A DNA stretch of 64,000 bases from Ulvibacter sp. MAR_2010_11. Lineage in GTDB: Bacteria; Bacteroidota; Bacteroidia; Flavobacteriales; Flavobacteriaceae. Where the stretch lies: positions 305,501 to 369,500 of the forward strand of contig NZ_PHTY01000001.1 of assembly GCF_002813135.1 (NCBI RefSeq). Reading direction: 5' to 3'. The notes beneath the pieces are model-generated. The model made no database searches and had not been told where the DNA came from. It saw nothing but the letters and a program-made list of their open reading frames with translations. Of this stretch, positions 26,254-35,806 are shown one piece after another (position 1 is the first letter of the stretch; the number at the start of each line of letters is the position of its first letter). A program made the translations under genes and the position numbers.

Positions 26254-26858
26254 TGGTGCTCAAATTCCTTTACCCCGGCTTCAATACGAACCAATAAATC
26301 GTTTTGCTTTGGCGGAATAGGACACGAATACCTTTTGTTATAAGCGCAATACGGATTGTACAATTTATTGAAATCCAATACAAGGCTATCTCCATCGGGA
26401 ATCCATACGTCTAAGAAACGACCTCCACCATACGAACCGTCACCACTTGTTAAATCGGTAATAGGTAAAAACAAATAATCCACATATTTAGGGTCCTCTG
26501 AAGGGGTTGTACTTTGGTAAAGTTCCAAAACGAGTTCTTTCCCCTCAAGGCTAAAATGAGCCTCCCCGTATTTAACGTATTCGGGTAATCTTTCAGTTGT
26601 GGTTGGCATTAGAAAAGGAGTTTCGTTGGGAGTACGAACAAATTTTGCAGTAACTCTGTATTTCAAATCGATGGGATAAAACTCTAGTCCCTTAAAGCTT
26701 TTGAAATCTTTCGGTTCCAGAATAGTGGTTTCAGGATTTTTAAATTCATTATTTTCTGAAACCTGATGTTTCTTGATTTCTTTTATAATTTTTCGCTCAC
26801 TTTGCGCATAGGTTGAGCAAATAGCCAGAAAAAGGAATAGAATTGTAAGACGTTTCAT
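26250..26858 (-). CDS. DUF1684 secreted protein
   Basis: 202 aa with a signal peptide (MKRLTILFLFLAICSTYA). The DUF1684 signature is clear: YVDYLFLPITDLTSGDGSYGGGRFLDV followed by LDFNKLYNPYCAYNKRYSCPIPP and a C-terminal Glu-rich helix (RIEAGVKEF). The function of the family is not established. Monocistronic; it converges on crcB. Confidence 0.88.
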   Translation of the reverse strand: MKRLTILFLFLAICSTYAQSERKIIKEIKKHQVSENNEFKNPETTILEPKDFKSFKGLEFYPIDLKYRVTAKFVRTPNETPFLMPTTTERLPEYVKYGEAHFSLEGKELVLELYQSTTPSEDPKYVDYLFLPITDLTSGDGSYGGGRFLDVWIPDGDSLVLDFNKLYNPYCAYNKRYSCPIPPKQNDLLVRIEAGVKEFEHH

Positions 26859-26904
26859 AAACTTAAATTTGAGTAAATATAACTTTTATGACTAAATAAA
26901 AATC

Positions 26905-26937
26905 TTTGCAATCCATTCAAATTTTTTATTACATTTG
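26905..26937 (+). promoter_or_regulatory. Promoter of the leader RNA upstream of the MFS gene
   Basis: TTTG at 26905-26908, a 21-bp spacer, then TACATTTG at 26930-26937. It is a complete Bacteroidota -33/-7 promoter with the same 21-bp spacing as that of grpE. Transcription should begin near 26943. Confidence 0.7.
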
Positions 26938-26956
26938 CTTCACTCATTCAAAGAAC

Positions 26957-27031
26957 ATGAAAAAAAGAACATATATGACCCTACAGAATTGTGTCGATTC
27001 ACCTTCGAAACACAGGCGATGTATGTACTAA
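26957..27031 (+). CDS. Possible 24-codon leader peptide
   Basis: A short frame, ATG at 26957 to TAA at 27029-27031, encodes MKKRTYMTLQNCVDSPSK followed by HRRCMY. It starts about 14 nt after the predicted transcription start and is followed 29 nt later by an 11-bp terminator hairpin. That layout fits a leader peptide with an attenuator, or an independent small RNA. No run of a single regulatory amino acid is obvious, though Arg and Cys codons cluster at the end. Coding status is unproven. Confidence 0.35.
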   Translation: MKKRTYMTLQNCVDSPSKHRRCMY

Positions 27032-27060
27032 TTATACTGAAATAAATTAATTCAATATAA

Positions 27061-27096
27061 AAACGTCCCGCCTTCCAGCGGGACGTTTTACATTTG
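27061..27096 (+). terminator. Terminator/attenuator just before the MFS gene
   Basis: AAACGTCCCGC (27061-27071) and GCGGGACGTTT (27078-27088) form a perfect 11-bp stem with loop CTTCCA, followed by TACATTTG. The T-tract is short. It ends 19 bp before the ATG of the exporter, which lacks another obvious promoter. Confidence 0.65.
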
Positions 27097-27107
27097 TGAC
27101 TAAACCA

Positions 27108-28340
27108 ATGCGAAAACTATATACCAACTATATAAGCAATTTTAAAGGGCTCTCCCGGGAGATCTGGTTGCTTTCCCTCGTAACATTTATTAACCGTGCA
27201 GGCGCCATGGTAATTCCCTTTCTATCACTTTATCTGGTGAACGCGAAGGGGTTTACGCTTCCTCAGGTAGGATGGATAATGACGTGCTTCGGACTGGGAT
27301 CCCTAACCGGAACCTGGATTGGAGGTAAATTGACAGACACTATAGGATTTTATAAGGTAATAATCCTAAGTTTATTTCTCGGGGGCGTAGGATTTATATT
27401 CCTTCAGTTTATAGATACCTTTTACGGTTTTTGTGCGGCGATTTTTTCATTGATTTTGGTGGCGGATGCCTACCGTCCTGCCATTTTTGTGGCAGCAGAC
27501 ACCTATAGTAAACCCGGGAATAAGACCAGAAGTATTACCCTTATTCGACTCGCTATTAATCTTGGATTTTCGATAGGACCGCTTATTGGAGGGATTATTA
27601 TTGCAACCATCAGTTATACCTCCCTATTTTGGATAGATGGACTTACTTGTATGCTTGCCTCATTCGGGTTATTCATTTGGTTAAAACCAAAAAAATCGAA
27701 AGATCCCGAACCGGATATTACGATTAATAAAAAAGAAGGTGTTCCTCCCTACCTAAATGGGTTGTTTGTGTTGTTCATTATAATAATGATTGCTAACGGG
27801 ACCACTTTTGTTCAGTACTTTTCGGTAATGCCTTTGTATTACGAAAAGGCACATTTCTTAACTGAGGATTTAATTGGCTGGTTGTTGTTTATCAATGGAG
27901 CAGTGATTGTAATTTTTGAAATGCCATTAATAACATGGCTGGAACGAAAGAAATTAACCAAGACAATGGCTACTTTTTGGGGAATCGTCTTTATCGCAAT
28001 TAGTTTTATTGTACTAAATCTAACCAGCTGGAGCGGAATTCTGGTGGTTGGGATGTTACTAATGACCCTGGGTGAAATGATAGGCTCTCCCTTCTCGAAC
28101 GCCTTGGCATTAGAAATGGCGCCCAAGGGCAGAAAAGGAAGCTACATGGGATTGTACAGCATGAGTTTTTCTTTTGCGCACATCTTCGGGCATAACGGAG
28201 GAATGAACCTGGTAGATACAATTGGCTTCGATAATACATGGTATATATTGTTCGCATTTTTGAGCCTAATTGCCTTGCTTACATTATGGTTGTACAAATT
28301 GCTGAAAAAATCACCTAAATTTAATACCCATGAGATTTAG
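27108..28340 (+). CDS. MFS transporter (drug/metabolite exporter type)
   Basis: 410 aa from the ATG at 27108 (a GTG at 27096 is in frame but overlaps the hairpin region). Twelve TM helices can be counted. The MFS loop 2-3 motif is GSLTGTWIGGKLTDTIGFYK (motif A). A second A-like copy in the C-half is degenerate. A cytoplasmic loop near residue 200 contains KPKKSKDPEPD. The closest resemblance is to the YfcJ/MdtH-like exporters; the substrate is not predictable. Expression is probably governed by the leader hairpin directly upstream. Confidence 0.85.
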   Translation: MRKLYTNYISNFKGLSREIWLLSLVTFINRAGAMVIPFLSLYLVNAKGFTLPQVGWIMTCFGLGSLTGTWIGGKLTDTIGFYKVIILSLFLGGVGFIFLQFIDTFYGFCAAIFSLILVADAYRPAIFVAADTYSKPGNKTRSITLIRLAINLGFSIGPLIGGIIIATISYTSLFWIDGLTCMLASFGLFIWLKPKKSKDPEPDITINKKEGVPPYLNGLFVLFIIIMIANGTTFVQYFSVMPLYYEKAHFLTEDLIGWLLFINGAVIVIFEMPLITWLERKKLTKTMATFWGIVFIAISFIVLNLTSWSGILVVGMLLMTLGEMIGSPFSNALALEMAPKGRKGSYMGLYSMSFSFAHIFGHNGGMNLVDTIGFDNTWYILFAFLSLIALLTLWLYKLLKKSPKFNTHEI

Positions 28341-28368
28341 ACCGACTTACATGTACAAAAATTAATTT

Positions 28369-29124
28369 ATGAAATATATACTCTATTTTATTTTCTTCGG
28401 AATGATTGCATGTGGAAATCCTTCTGAAGCAAAAAAGGAAACTCCTCAGGGTCCTACAGAAAACACATTTGTTGAGAAGACATTTCCGAAGCTGGATTCG
28501 TCGCGATACAATGTGGCATTTTTAATTATGGACGGTGTTTATAATACCGAACTTACTGCGCCTTACGATATTTTTCAGCATACTGTTTTCAGAGAAAATA
28601 TCAAAGCCATGAATGTGTTTACAGTTGCAAATACCGATGCCGCTGTAAGAACTTTCGAAGGACTACGGCTGTTGCCCGATTTCAATTATACCACAGACAG
28701 TCTCCCTAAAATAGACATTCTGGTTGTTCCCAGTGCCGAACATCATATGGACACCGATTTAAACGACGATGCCATGCTGCAATTTGTAAAAAAGGTAGCT
28801 ATAGAAGCTCAATTTGTGACTTCCCATTGTGACGGGGCCTTTGTTTTAGCAAAAGCCGGACTTTTAGAAGGAACTGTTTCTACGACCTTCCCAAGTGATA
28901 TCGATGCTATGCGCAGCATGTTTCCCGGTTTAGATATCAGAAAAGATGTTCTTTTTGTACACGACGATAAATACATAACGTCAGCCGGAGGCGCAAAGAG
29001 TTTTGAAGCTGCCTTGTATTTATGTGAATTGTTATACGGCAAAGAAATTGCACAATCCCTTGCAGGGGGATTGGTTATAGATTGGAAGCTGGAGGATGTC
29101 CCGCATCTCATTATAAAAAAATAA
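28369..29124 (+). CDS. DJ-1/PfpI-family lipoprotein
   Basis: 251 aa with an SPII signal peptide (lipobox GMIAC). The class I glutamine amidotransferase-like fold is evident: NVAFLIMDGVYNTELTAPYDIF at the N-terminus, IDILVVPSAEHH, and the nucleophile elbow FVTSHCDGAFVLAKAGLLEG with the conserved Cys. It resembles the DJ-1 domain of GlxA-type AraC regulators but carries no HTH, and it is exported. Enzymatic activity is uncertain. It follows the MFS gene by 28 nt and may be cotranscribed. Confidence 0.82.
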   Translation: MKYILYFIFFGMIACGNPSEAKKETPQGPTENTFVEKTFPKLDSSRYNVAFLIMDGVYNTELTAPYDIFQHTVFRENIKAMNVFTVANTDAAVRTFEGLRLLPDFNYTTDSLPKIDILVVPSAEHHMDTDLNDDAMLQFVKKVAIEAQFVTSHCDGAFVLAKAGLLEGTVSTTFPSDIDAMRSMFPGLDIRKDVLFVHDDKYITSAGGAKSFEAALYLCELLYGKEIAQSLAGGLVIDWKLEDVPHLIIKK

Positions 29125-29126
29125 AG

Positions 29127-29570
29127 TTATTTGATAGGTTTTATGGGATTATTGGAAACCACATGGGACAATACAATCTGTGTTTTTGTTTCCCCATAAC
29201 TTATAAGTTGATCAATAAAAGTTTCCAAATGTTTTTGATTTTTTAGCACTACTTCCATAACAATATTTTCATTGCCGGTAATCCTATAACAATTGAGTAC
29301 CTCGTCGTAGGTTTTTACCTTTTCTAAAAACGGTCGCAATTTTCCCATAAACGCACGAAGAGTGATAATTGCCTTTAATTGATATCCTGTTTCAAAAGGG
29401 GAAACTGCCGTCTTATAACTGTTGATAATTCCGGCATCTTCCATCTTTTTAATACGCTCACTTACAGCCGGGGAACTAATACCTACCTGCCTTCCAATTG
29501 CCGCATTGGACTGGCGTGCATTCTCCTGTAAGCAATGCAAAATTTTCCAACTAAGTGAATCAATATTCAT
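29127..29570 (-). CDS. Lrp/AsnC-family transcriptional regulator
   Basis: 147 aa. The N-terminal winged HTH (LSWKILHCLQENARQSNAAIGRQVGISSPAVSERIKKMEDAGII) and the C-terminal RAM effector domain (about 65-147) are both complete. It should form octamers and respond to an amino acid or related metabolite. It converges with the DJ-1 gene (2 nt apart) and is divergent from the 29702 gene. Targets unknown. Confidence 0.93.
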   Translation of the reverse strand: MNIDSLSWKILHCLQENARQSNAAIGRQVGISSPAVSERIKKMEDAGIINSYKTAVSPFETGYQLKAIITLRAFMGKLRPFLEKVKTYDEVLNCYRITGNENIVMEVVLKNQKHLETFIDQLISYGETKTQIVLSHVVSNNPIKPIK

Positions 29571-29701
29571 TTTAATGATAATTTAACTAAAAAAATTAAT
29601 TTCTAAAGCGAATATACATAATTACTTTAATTTCTAAAGTTAAAAATGTGTCGTTGTGCTTAAATTTGGGTGTTTTGTGAAACCCCACACATACTAGAAT
29701 A

Positions 29702-30097
29702 ATGATACCACATATTTCGCATAGTTTTCCGCATTCGCCTATCTACAAGAAGGCTATGGAAATCTTTACGCTTTCGCGACATATTTCTTCTTATATGGTT
29801 CATGATTTGGCTCCCTTGAATACGAATGGAGAGGAAGATACCCATATTTATTTCACAGGAGACATTGTTCAACAATCCGTTTCTTTGGCTCCGGAAATCT
29901 TAAAAGCCGAGCGGGAAACTTTTTCAGAAGAAAAATATAAATATGCTGCTTCGGTAAACAGACTTGCTAATTCGTTGTACCGAAACTGTGAACGTCTTGA
30001 AAAAGCAAATAGCAACGGGAAGGAATTTCTTCCTATTCTTAGAGGAGAATTAAAAAAATTCAGAAAACTGCAGCGCACCTGGATGCTGACGTTGTAA
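29702..30097 (+). CDS. Helical cytosolic protein of unknown function
   Basis: 131 aa without a signal peptide or TM segment. Predicted helices are at about 15-40 (YKKAMEIFTLSRHISSYMVHDL), 52-75, 78-100 (FSEEKYKYAASVNRLANSLYRNCERLEKA) and 105-130, so a four-helix bundle is plausible. No motif is recognised. It is the last gene before the 101-bp repeat array. Confidence 0.55.
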   Translation: MIPHISHSFPHSPIYKKAMEIFTLSRHISSYMVHDLAPLNTNGEEDTHIYFTGDIVQQSVSLAPEILKAERETFSEEKYKYAASVNRLANSLYRNCERLEKANSNGKEFLPILRGELKKFRKLQRTWMLTL

Positions 30098-30139
30098 GGA
30101 GTTCTTACTTCATTTAAACATCACAAATACATTGATAAA

Positions 30140-30415
30140 ATCCCGATCTCGCTTCGCTCATCGGGATAAGCAGCCTGCACAAATTTTTCTTCATTTCATT
30201 TGAAAAATTTGACATAAATGCGTCACACTACCAAATTGAGATCCCGATCTCGCTTCGCTCATCGGGATAAGCAGCCTGCACAAATTTTTCTTCATTTCAT
30301 TTGAAAAATTTGGCATTAATACGTCGCAATACCAGATTGAGATCCCGATCTCGCTTCGCTCATCGGGATAAGCAGCCTGCACAAATTTTTCTTCATTTCA
30401 ATTGAAAAATTTGGC
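30140..30415. repeat. Tandem array of 101-bp units with two hairpins each
   Basis: Unit starts lie at 30140, 30241 and 30342, giving an exact period of 101 bp; the third copy is partial (about 74 bp). Each unit opens with a hairpin (ATCCCGAT paired with ATCGGGAT around CTCGCTTCGCTC). A second hairpin follows, CAAATTTTTC paired with GAAAAATTTG. Copies are nearly identical, with changes confined mainly to the linker (GACATAAATGCG against GGCATTAATACG). It fills the gap between a hypothetical gene and icmF. It has no spacer variation, so it is not CRISPR. Confidence 0.9.
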
Positions 30416-30422
30416 GATCTGC

Positions 30423-33400
30423 TTACATATTTCTTCTATACTGCCCACCTACCTCAAACAAGGCGGAAGTAATTTGACCCAAAGAACACACCTTTGTAGC
30501 TTCCATCAACTGCTCAAACATATTCTCATTGTGAATGGCAGCTTGTTGGATTTTCTTGATGGCTGCTTCGGTTCGGGAGGCATTGCCTTTATGTAAATTT
30601 TCCAGCGTTTCTATCTGATATAACTTTTCTTCTTCGGTGGCGCGAATCACTTCCGCAGGTAAAACGGTAGGCGAACCCTTACTACTTAAAAAAGTGTTTA
30701 CACCAATAATCGGAAATTCTCCGTTGTGCTTCAACGTTTCGTAATACAGACTCTCTTCCTGAATCTTGCTGCGTTGATACATGGTTTCCATAGCTCCCAA
30801 AACACCTCCTCTTTCGGTAATACTGTCGAATTCCTTTAAAACAGCTTCTTCTACCAGATCGGTTAGTTCTTCAATAATAAAAGAACCCTGAATTGGATTC
30901 TCATTTTTCGCCAATCCAAGTTCTTTGTTGATGATCAGCTGAATCGCCATAGCGCGGCGCACACTTTCTTCGGTTGGCGTTGTAATGGCCTCATCGTATG
31001 CATTGGTGTGTAACGAATTGCAATTATCGTAAATAGCATACAAGGCTTGCAGCGTAGTTCTTATGTCATTAAAATCGATCTCCTGGGCGTGTAACGATCG
31101 TCCCGAAGTTTGAATATGATACTTCAGCATTTGTGCTCTCGGATTTGCACCGTATTTTTCCTTTAATGCTTTTGCCCATATTTTACGTGCTACACGGCCT
31201 ATCACCGAATATTCGGGATCGATTCCATTACTGAAGAAAAACGATAAATTAGGACCGAAATCGTTAATATCCATCCCTCGGGAAAGATAATACTCCACGT
31301 ATGTAAATCCGTTAGACAAGGTAAACGCCAATTGGGTAATTGGGTTGGCGCCTGCTTCGGCAATGTGATAGCCACTAATAGAAACCGAATAGAAATTACG
31401 CACCTTTTTCTCGATAAAATATTCCTGCACATCGCCCATTAATCGCAGGGCAAATTCGGTTGAAAAAATACAGGTGTTCTGCGCCTGATCTTCCTTTAAA
31501 ATATCGGCTTGCACCGTACCGCGAACCTGCTCTAAGGTTTCAAACTTGATTTTCTGATACACATCTGCTGGCAAGACCTCATCTCCGGTTACACCAAGTA
31601 GCATCAAGCCCAATCTATTGTTACTTTCAGGTAATTCTCCCTGGTATTCAGGACGGTCGACACCTTTGGCTTTGTAAATTTTCTCAATTTTGGCTTCTAT
31701 TTCTTTTTGAAGTCCCTTTTCTATAATATATTTTTCACAATTCTGATCGATGGCTGCATTCATAAAAAATCCGAGTAGCATAGGCGCCGGACCATTAATA
31801 GTCATACTCACCGAAGTCATGGCATGACTCAAATCGAAACCGGAATACAACTTTTTCGCGTCGTCCAAACAACAGATAGAAACGCCTGCATTTCCAATCT
31901 TTCCGTAGATATCGGGTCGATGGTCGGGGTCGTTTCCGTAGAGTGTCACACTGTCGAAAGCAGTAGATAATCGTTTGGCCGGTAATCCCAGACTCACATA
32001 GTGGAAACGCCTGTTGGTGCGTTCGGGACCACCTTCCCCCGCAAACATACGCGCCGGATCTTCCCCGGTACGCTTAAAAGGATACAATCCTGCAGTAAAA
32101 GGAAATTCTCCCGGGACATTTTCCTGTAATGTCCATCGCAAGATGTCCCCCCAGGCCTGGTATTTTGGTAATGCAACCTTTGGGATTTGTGAATGTGACA
32201 GGGACTCGGTATGAGTATCGATATTTATTTCTTTGCCCCGCACCTTGAAGGTGTAGACGGGCGATTTGTATTTGTTGACTTTATCGTCCCAGCCGGTAAT
32301 TACTTCCCAATTGTAAGGATCCAATCCCAGTTTTACACGATCAAACTCCGCAACCAATAATTTGAGGAAATCCTTATTTTTATCGGTCGTAGCCTTTTGA
32401 ATACTCTCCTCATCGATTCCGTATTTCGATAATTTCAACTCGGCGTTGGCAACAGATTCGATTGTTTTATAAATTCCGTAAAGCTTTTGCGCAACTTCAG
32501 ATTGTTCGTTGGCGCGTTTATCGTAGCCTCTGTTGTTTTCTGAAATTTCAGAAAGATATCTGGTACGTGCCGGAGGGATTACAAAAATCTTTTCCGACAT
32601 CTCTTCCGAAATCGTATAACTGCTATTTAAATCGGAGCCGGTTTTTTCAACAATTTCATCCATCACAGCCTTGTACAGCTTGTTCATTCCGGGATCGTTG
32701 AATTGGGAAGCGATCGTTCCGAAGACCGGCAACTCATCCTGTGGTGTATCCCACAATTGATGGTTACGCATATATTGCTTTTTTACGTCGCGTAATGCAT
32801 CCAACGAACCGCGTTTGTCGAATTTATTTATCGCTACCAAATCTGCAAAATCGAGCATATCGATCTTTTCCAACTGAGTTGCGGCTCCAAATTCGGGAGT
32901 CATTACATACAATGAAACGTCGCTGTGTTCCAAAATTTCGGTATCACTCTGACCAATTCCGGAGGTTTCCAGAATAATTATATCATATTCGGCTGCCTTT
33001 AATACTTCAATGGCTTCCGAAACATATTTAGAAAGTGCCAAATTACTTTGTCGGGTTGCTAAACTGCGCATATAGACTCGCGGTGAGTTGATGGCATTCA
33101 TTCGAATACGATCGCCTAACAACGCCCCTCCTGTCTTCCGCTTGGAAGGATCCACGGAAATAAGTCCGATGGTTTTTTTAGGAAAATCAATTAAAAATCT
33201 GCGTACAAGTTCATCGACAAGAGAGGACTTCCCGGCGCCACCGGTTCCCGTTATTCCCAGTACCGGAGTACTTGCTTTTTCGTTTTTTTTATGAATTTTC
33301 TGAAGGGTTTCCTTTGCAACTTCCGGAAAGTTTTCTGCTGAAGAAATTATTCGAGCAATAGCACCTGGAACCTTTTTTGAAAGCTGATCGATTTCACCAT

Positions 33401-33854
33401 TTAATTGGTCGCCAATCGCGTAATCTGAAGTTTTTACCAGATCGTTTATCATTCCTTGTAAACCAAGTTCGCGTCCATCATCCGGGGAATAGATTCGGGT
33501 AATCCCGTAATCCATCAATTCCTTAATTTCTGAAGGTAAGATCACACCACCGCCACCGCCGAAAATTTTAATATGCTCCGCACCTTTTTCCTTTAAAAGG
33601 TCGTACATATACTTAAAATACTCGTTATGACCACCTTGGTAAGATGTCATAGCTATGGCATTGGCATCTTCCTGAATTGCAGTATTAACAACTTCTTCAA
33701 CGCTTCGGTCGTGACCCAGGTGGATCACTTCCACACCGGTAGACTGAATAATACGTCGCATGATATTGATAGCGGCATCATGCCCGTCGAATAAGGAGGC
33801 AGCGGTTACAATTCGGACTTTATGCTTTGGAATATAAGGTGTTATTTGTTGCAT
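30423..33854 (-). CDS. icmF: Fused acyl-CoA mutase IcmF (B12 domain, GTPase, mutase)
   Basis: 1143 aa cytosolic adenosylcobalamin enzyme that isomerises isobutyryl-CoA and n-butyryl-CoA, possibly also related acyl-CoAs. An N-terminal B12-binding domain (1-135) has DGHDAA and GGGGGVI. A MeaB/ArgK-like G-protein chaperone follows (about 165-420; P-loop [16 protein letters not shown]). A linker leads to the mutase barrel and substrate domain (about 560-1143; [23 protein letters not shown], SIDNSxT-like [17 protein letters not shown]). The order is diagnostic for IcmF. Single gene; no cobalamin riboswitch seen upstream. Confidence 0.94.
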   Translation of the reverse strand: MQQITPYIPKHKVRIVTAASLFDGHDAAINIMRRIIQSTGVEVIHLGHDRSVEEVVNTAIQEDANAIAMTSYQGGHNEYFKYMYDLLKEKGAEHIKIFGGGGGVILPSEIKELMDYGITRIYSPDDGRELGLQGMINDLVKTSDYAIGDQLNGEIDQLSKKVPGAIARIISSAENFPEVAKETLQKIHKKNEKASTPVLGITGTGGAGKSSLVDELVRRFLIDFPKKTIGLISVDPSKRKTGGALLGDRIRMNAINSPRVYMRSLATRQSNLALSKYVSEAIEVLKAAEYDIIILETSGIGQSDTEILEHSDVSLYVMTPEFGAATQLEKIDMLDFADLVAINKFDKRGSLDALRDVKKQYMRNHQLWDTPQDELPVFGTIASQFNDPGMNKLYKAVMDEIVEKTGSDLNSSYTISEEMSEKIFVIPPARTRYLSEISENNRGYDKRANEQSEVAQKLYGIYKTIESVANAELKLSKYGIDEESIQKATTDKNKDFLKLLVAEFDRVKLGLDPYNWEVITGWDDKVNKYKSPVYTFKVRGKEINIDTHTESLSHSQIPKVALPKYQAWGDILRWTLQENVPGEFPFTAGLYPFKRTGEDPARMFAGEGGPERTNRRFHYVSLGLPAKRLSTAFDSVTLYGNDPDHRPDIYGKIGNAGVSICCLDDAKKLYSGFDLSHAMTSVSMTINGPAPMLLGFFMNAAIDQNCEKYIIEKGLQKEIEAKIEKIYKAKGVDRPEYQGELPESNNRLGLMLLGVTGDEVLPADVYQKIKFETLEQVRGTVQADILKEDQAQNTCIFSTEFALRLMGDVQEYFIEKKVRNFYSVSISGYHIAEAGANPITQLAFTLSNGFTYVEYYLSRGMDINDFGPNLSFFFSNGIDPEYSVIGRVARKIWAKALKEKYGANPRAQMLKYHIQTSGRSLHAQEIDFNDIRTTLQALYAIYDNCNSLHTNAYDEAITTPTEESVRRAMAIQLIINKELGLAKNENPIQGSFIIEELTDLVEEAVLKEFDSITERGGVLGAMETMYQRSKIQEESLYYETLKHNGEFPIIGVNTFLSSKGSPTVLPAEVIRATEEEKLYQIETLENLHKGNASRTEAAIKKIQQAAIHNENMFEQLMEATKVCSLGQITSALFEVGGQYRRNM

Positions 33855-34014
33855 TCAGAAAGGTAATTAAAATAGAATGCAAATTTACGAAAAACGTACT
33901 AGAAATAGCGGCATGAATCTTGTCAATACTATTTCGACAAACAAGTAAACATTACATCTAGATTTTGTTCCTGTTTCAGTTATCTTTGAAGACCATTGAT
34001 TTAATCCTTACACC

Positions 34015-34722
34015 ATGATTTTAAGAAAATTATCCCTTATTTGCCTTTGCTTTGTAGCTGTTTCCTGTGCCGAATTACAACAGGTAGTAAACACCTTACC
34101 CACCGGACAAGGTATGGATCCCACCATGATAGCCAATGGTTTACGTCAGGCGTTAGACTTTGGTATTGACAAGCAAGTAACTAAACTTACCCAAACGGAT
34201 GGTTTTTATAAGAATCAGTTGGTCAAAATTTTACTGCCGCAAGAACTACAAAAAGTAGATCAAACATTACGTGATATTGGCCTTAGCAGTTTGGCCGATG
34301 AAGGACTAAAAGTTTTAAATAGAGCGGCCGAAGACGCTGTAAAAGGGGCAACTCCCATCTTTGTGGATGCCGTTAAGCAAATTACCTTTACCGATGCCAA
34401 AAACATTTTATTAGGGAACGACACTGCTGCTACTTCTTATTTACAAGGAAAAACCAATCAGGCCTTGTACTCAAAATTTAATCCTGTGATACAAAATTCG
34501 TTTGCAAAAGTAGGAGCCGATCAGGTTTGGAGTAATATTATTACCAAATACAATTCTATTCCATTTGTAAACAAAGTCAACCCGGATCTTACAGATTATG
34601 TGACCAATGAAGCCTTAAAAGGTGTCTATACCATGATAGGAGTTGAAGAAAAAAACATAAGAACCAAACTATCCTCCAGAACCACTAACCTGTTAAAACA
34701 AGTATTTGCCCTTCAGGACTAA
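34015..34722 (+). CDS. DUF4197 lipoprotein
   Basis: 235 aa SPII lipoprotein (lipobox VAVSC). The mature protein is almost fully helical with the DUF4197 pattern GLRQALDFGIDKQVTKL, YKNQLVKILLP, and TPIFVDAVKQITFTDAKNILLGNDTAATSYL. Family function is unknown. Preceded by TATCTTTG at about 33980, which fits the -7 consensus. The Lacal_2735-like gene follows after 111 bp. Confidence 0.88.
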   Translation: MILRKLSLICLCFVAVSCAELQQVVNTLPTGQGMDPTMIANGLRQALDFGIDKQVTKLTQTDGFYKNQLVKILLPQELQKVDQTLRDIGLSSLADEGLKVLNRAAEDAVKGATPIFVDAVKQITFTDAKNILLGNDTAATSYLQGKTNQALYSKFNPVIQNSFAKVGADQVWSNIITKYNSIPFVNKVNPDLTDYVTNEALKGVYTMIGVEEKNIRTKLSSRTTNLLKQVFALQD

Positions 34723-34833
34723 GAAAACGTTAAGCATTTAACACCAGTCGGGTTTTCACCACTATAATTATGATAGAATTAACCTAACCTTAGTACTTAA
34801 TTCTTGCTTTTCCTCTTAATTTTATAGCACAAA

Positions 34834-35028
34834 ATGAAGAAGAAAATGCACGCATGGTTTAAAAGAAAAACAAGGCTGGAACGATTAAAAGAACGATACG
34901 CTCAGCTTATGAAAAAATCCTATAGAACAGCATTGACAAACAAGTCGAAAAGTGACAAATTGCACAGACAGGCTGCCAAAGTTTTTGAAGAAATACAGTA
35001 CTACACATTGAAGTATGGAGACAAATAA
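34834..35028 (+). CDS. Small basic helical protein (Lacal_2735/DUF6435-like)
   Basis: 64 aa, highly basic, starting MKKKMHAWFKRKTRLERLK and predicted as two amphipathic helices (ERLKERYAQLMKKSYRTAL and KSDKLHRQAAKVFEEIQYY). The pattern matches the small Lacal_2735-type proteins found across Flavobacteriaceae; function unknown. It may bind nucleic acid or a membrane surface by charge (inference). It converges with the 35033 gene, 4 nt apart. Confidence 0.7.
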   Translation: MKKKMHAWFKRKTRLERLKERYAQLMKKSYRTALTNKSKSDKLHRQAAKVFEEIQYYTLKYGDK

Positions 35029-35032
35029 ATAA

Positions 35033-35806
35033 TTAATGCAGGGTTTTAAAATAGGCGAAAGCATTTTTTAACCTTGAGCCATACCAGCTAAAATATTCAC
35101 CATCTACCAAACGAACTTCAACATTGAGTTGCTTTTGCAATTCGAATACATCCTCCTCTTTAAAGGGATAAGGTTCGGAAGACAGCAACACAATATCCGC
35201 TTCTTTTAAAAAATTCGGAGGTATTTCGGGATATCTTGAAGAAAATTCGATTGCACAATTCTCAAAATTATTTAAGGCTAATAAGCAATTGATAAAAGTA
35301 CTCTGCCCTGCCGCCATATATGGATTCTTCCAAATAATATAGACAGCTTTCTTAGATGGTTTAAGAATCATAAATTTTAAAAAATCTTCTTGTGCTGCAA
35401 CAATTTCAGCAACCAACTCTAGAGCTGTTTTCTGAACGTTGAAAATCGTGCCGAGCCTGGTTATCATTTCCAAACTATCCTCGATCGTGATAATATCACT
35501 TACCCAAACAGGAGCAATTTTCTCCAGGGTTGAAACAATTTCTTCTGTATTTTCTTCCTTATTGCAAATAATAACATCGGGTTGCAGCGCTTCTATTTTA
35601 TCAAAATGAACCTGTTTGGTGCCCCCTACAACAGTAATTTCTTTCCGTAGCGTTTCAGGATGTACACAAAACTTGGTAATTCCAACTAAATTAGGTTTTA
35701 GACCCAAATCGACTAACAATTCGGTTTGGGAAGGAACTAAGGAGACTATCCGTTTGGGTGTTTTTGAAAAGGTAAGCGTTCTATTTAGCTGATCTTTAAT
35801 CTGCAT
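35033..35806 (-). CDS. BtuF/FhuD-like helical-backbone metal receptor without signal peptide
   Basis: 257 aa with the periplasmic-binding-protein fold of cobalamin/siderophore receptors: [19 protein letters not shown] at the start, [28 protein letters not shown], and the backbone helix and C-lobe ending [12 protein letters not shown]. No signal peptide or lipobox precedes the domain, and pyrF overlaps its start by 11 nt, so the start cannot move far upstream. It would therefore be cytosolic unless exported otherwise. No permease or ATPase gene is adjacent. Confidence 0.8.
   Translation of the reverse strand: MQIKDQLNRTLTFSKTPKRIVSLVPSQTELLVDLGLKPNLVGITKFCVHPETLRKEITVVGGTKQVHFDKIEALQPDVIICNKEENTEEIVSTLEKIAPVWVSDIITIEDSLEMITRLGTIFNVQKTALELVAEIVAAQEDFLKFMILKPSKKAVYIIWKNPYMAAGQSTFINCLLALNNFENCAIEFSSRYPEIPPNFLKEADIVLLSSEPYPFKEEDVFELQKQLNVEVRLVDGEYFSWYGSRLKNAFAYFKTLH

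Noticed and set aside
30140-30415. Possible CRISPR array
   Set aside because: The whole 101-bp unit is repeated, including the parts that would be spacers, and no cas genes are present.
33855-34014. Cobalamin riboswitch upstream of icmF
   Set aside because: Only about 160 bp are available and no B12-box-like sequence was recognised.
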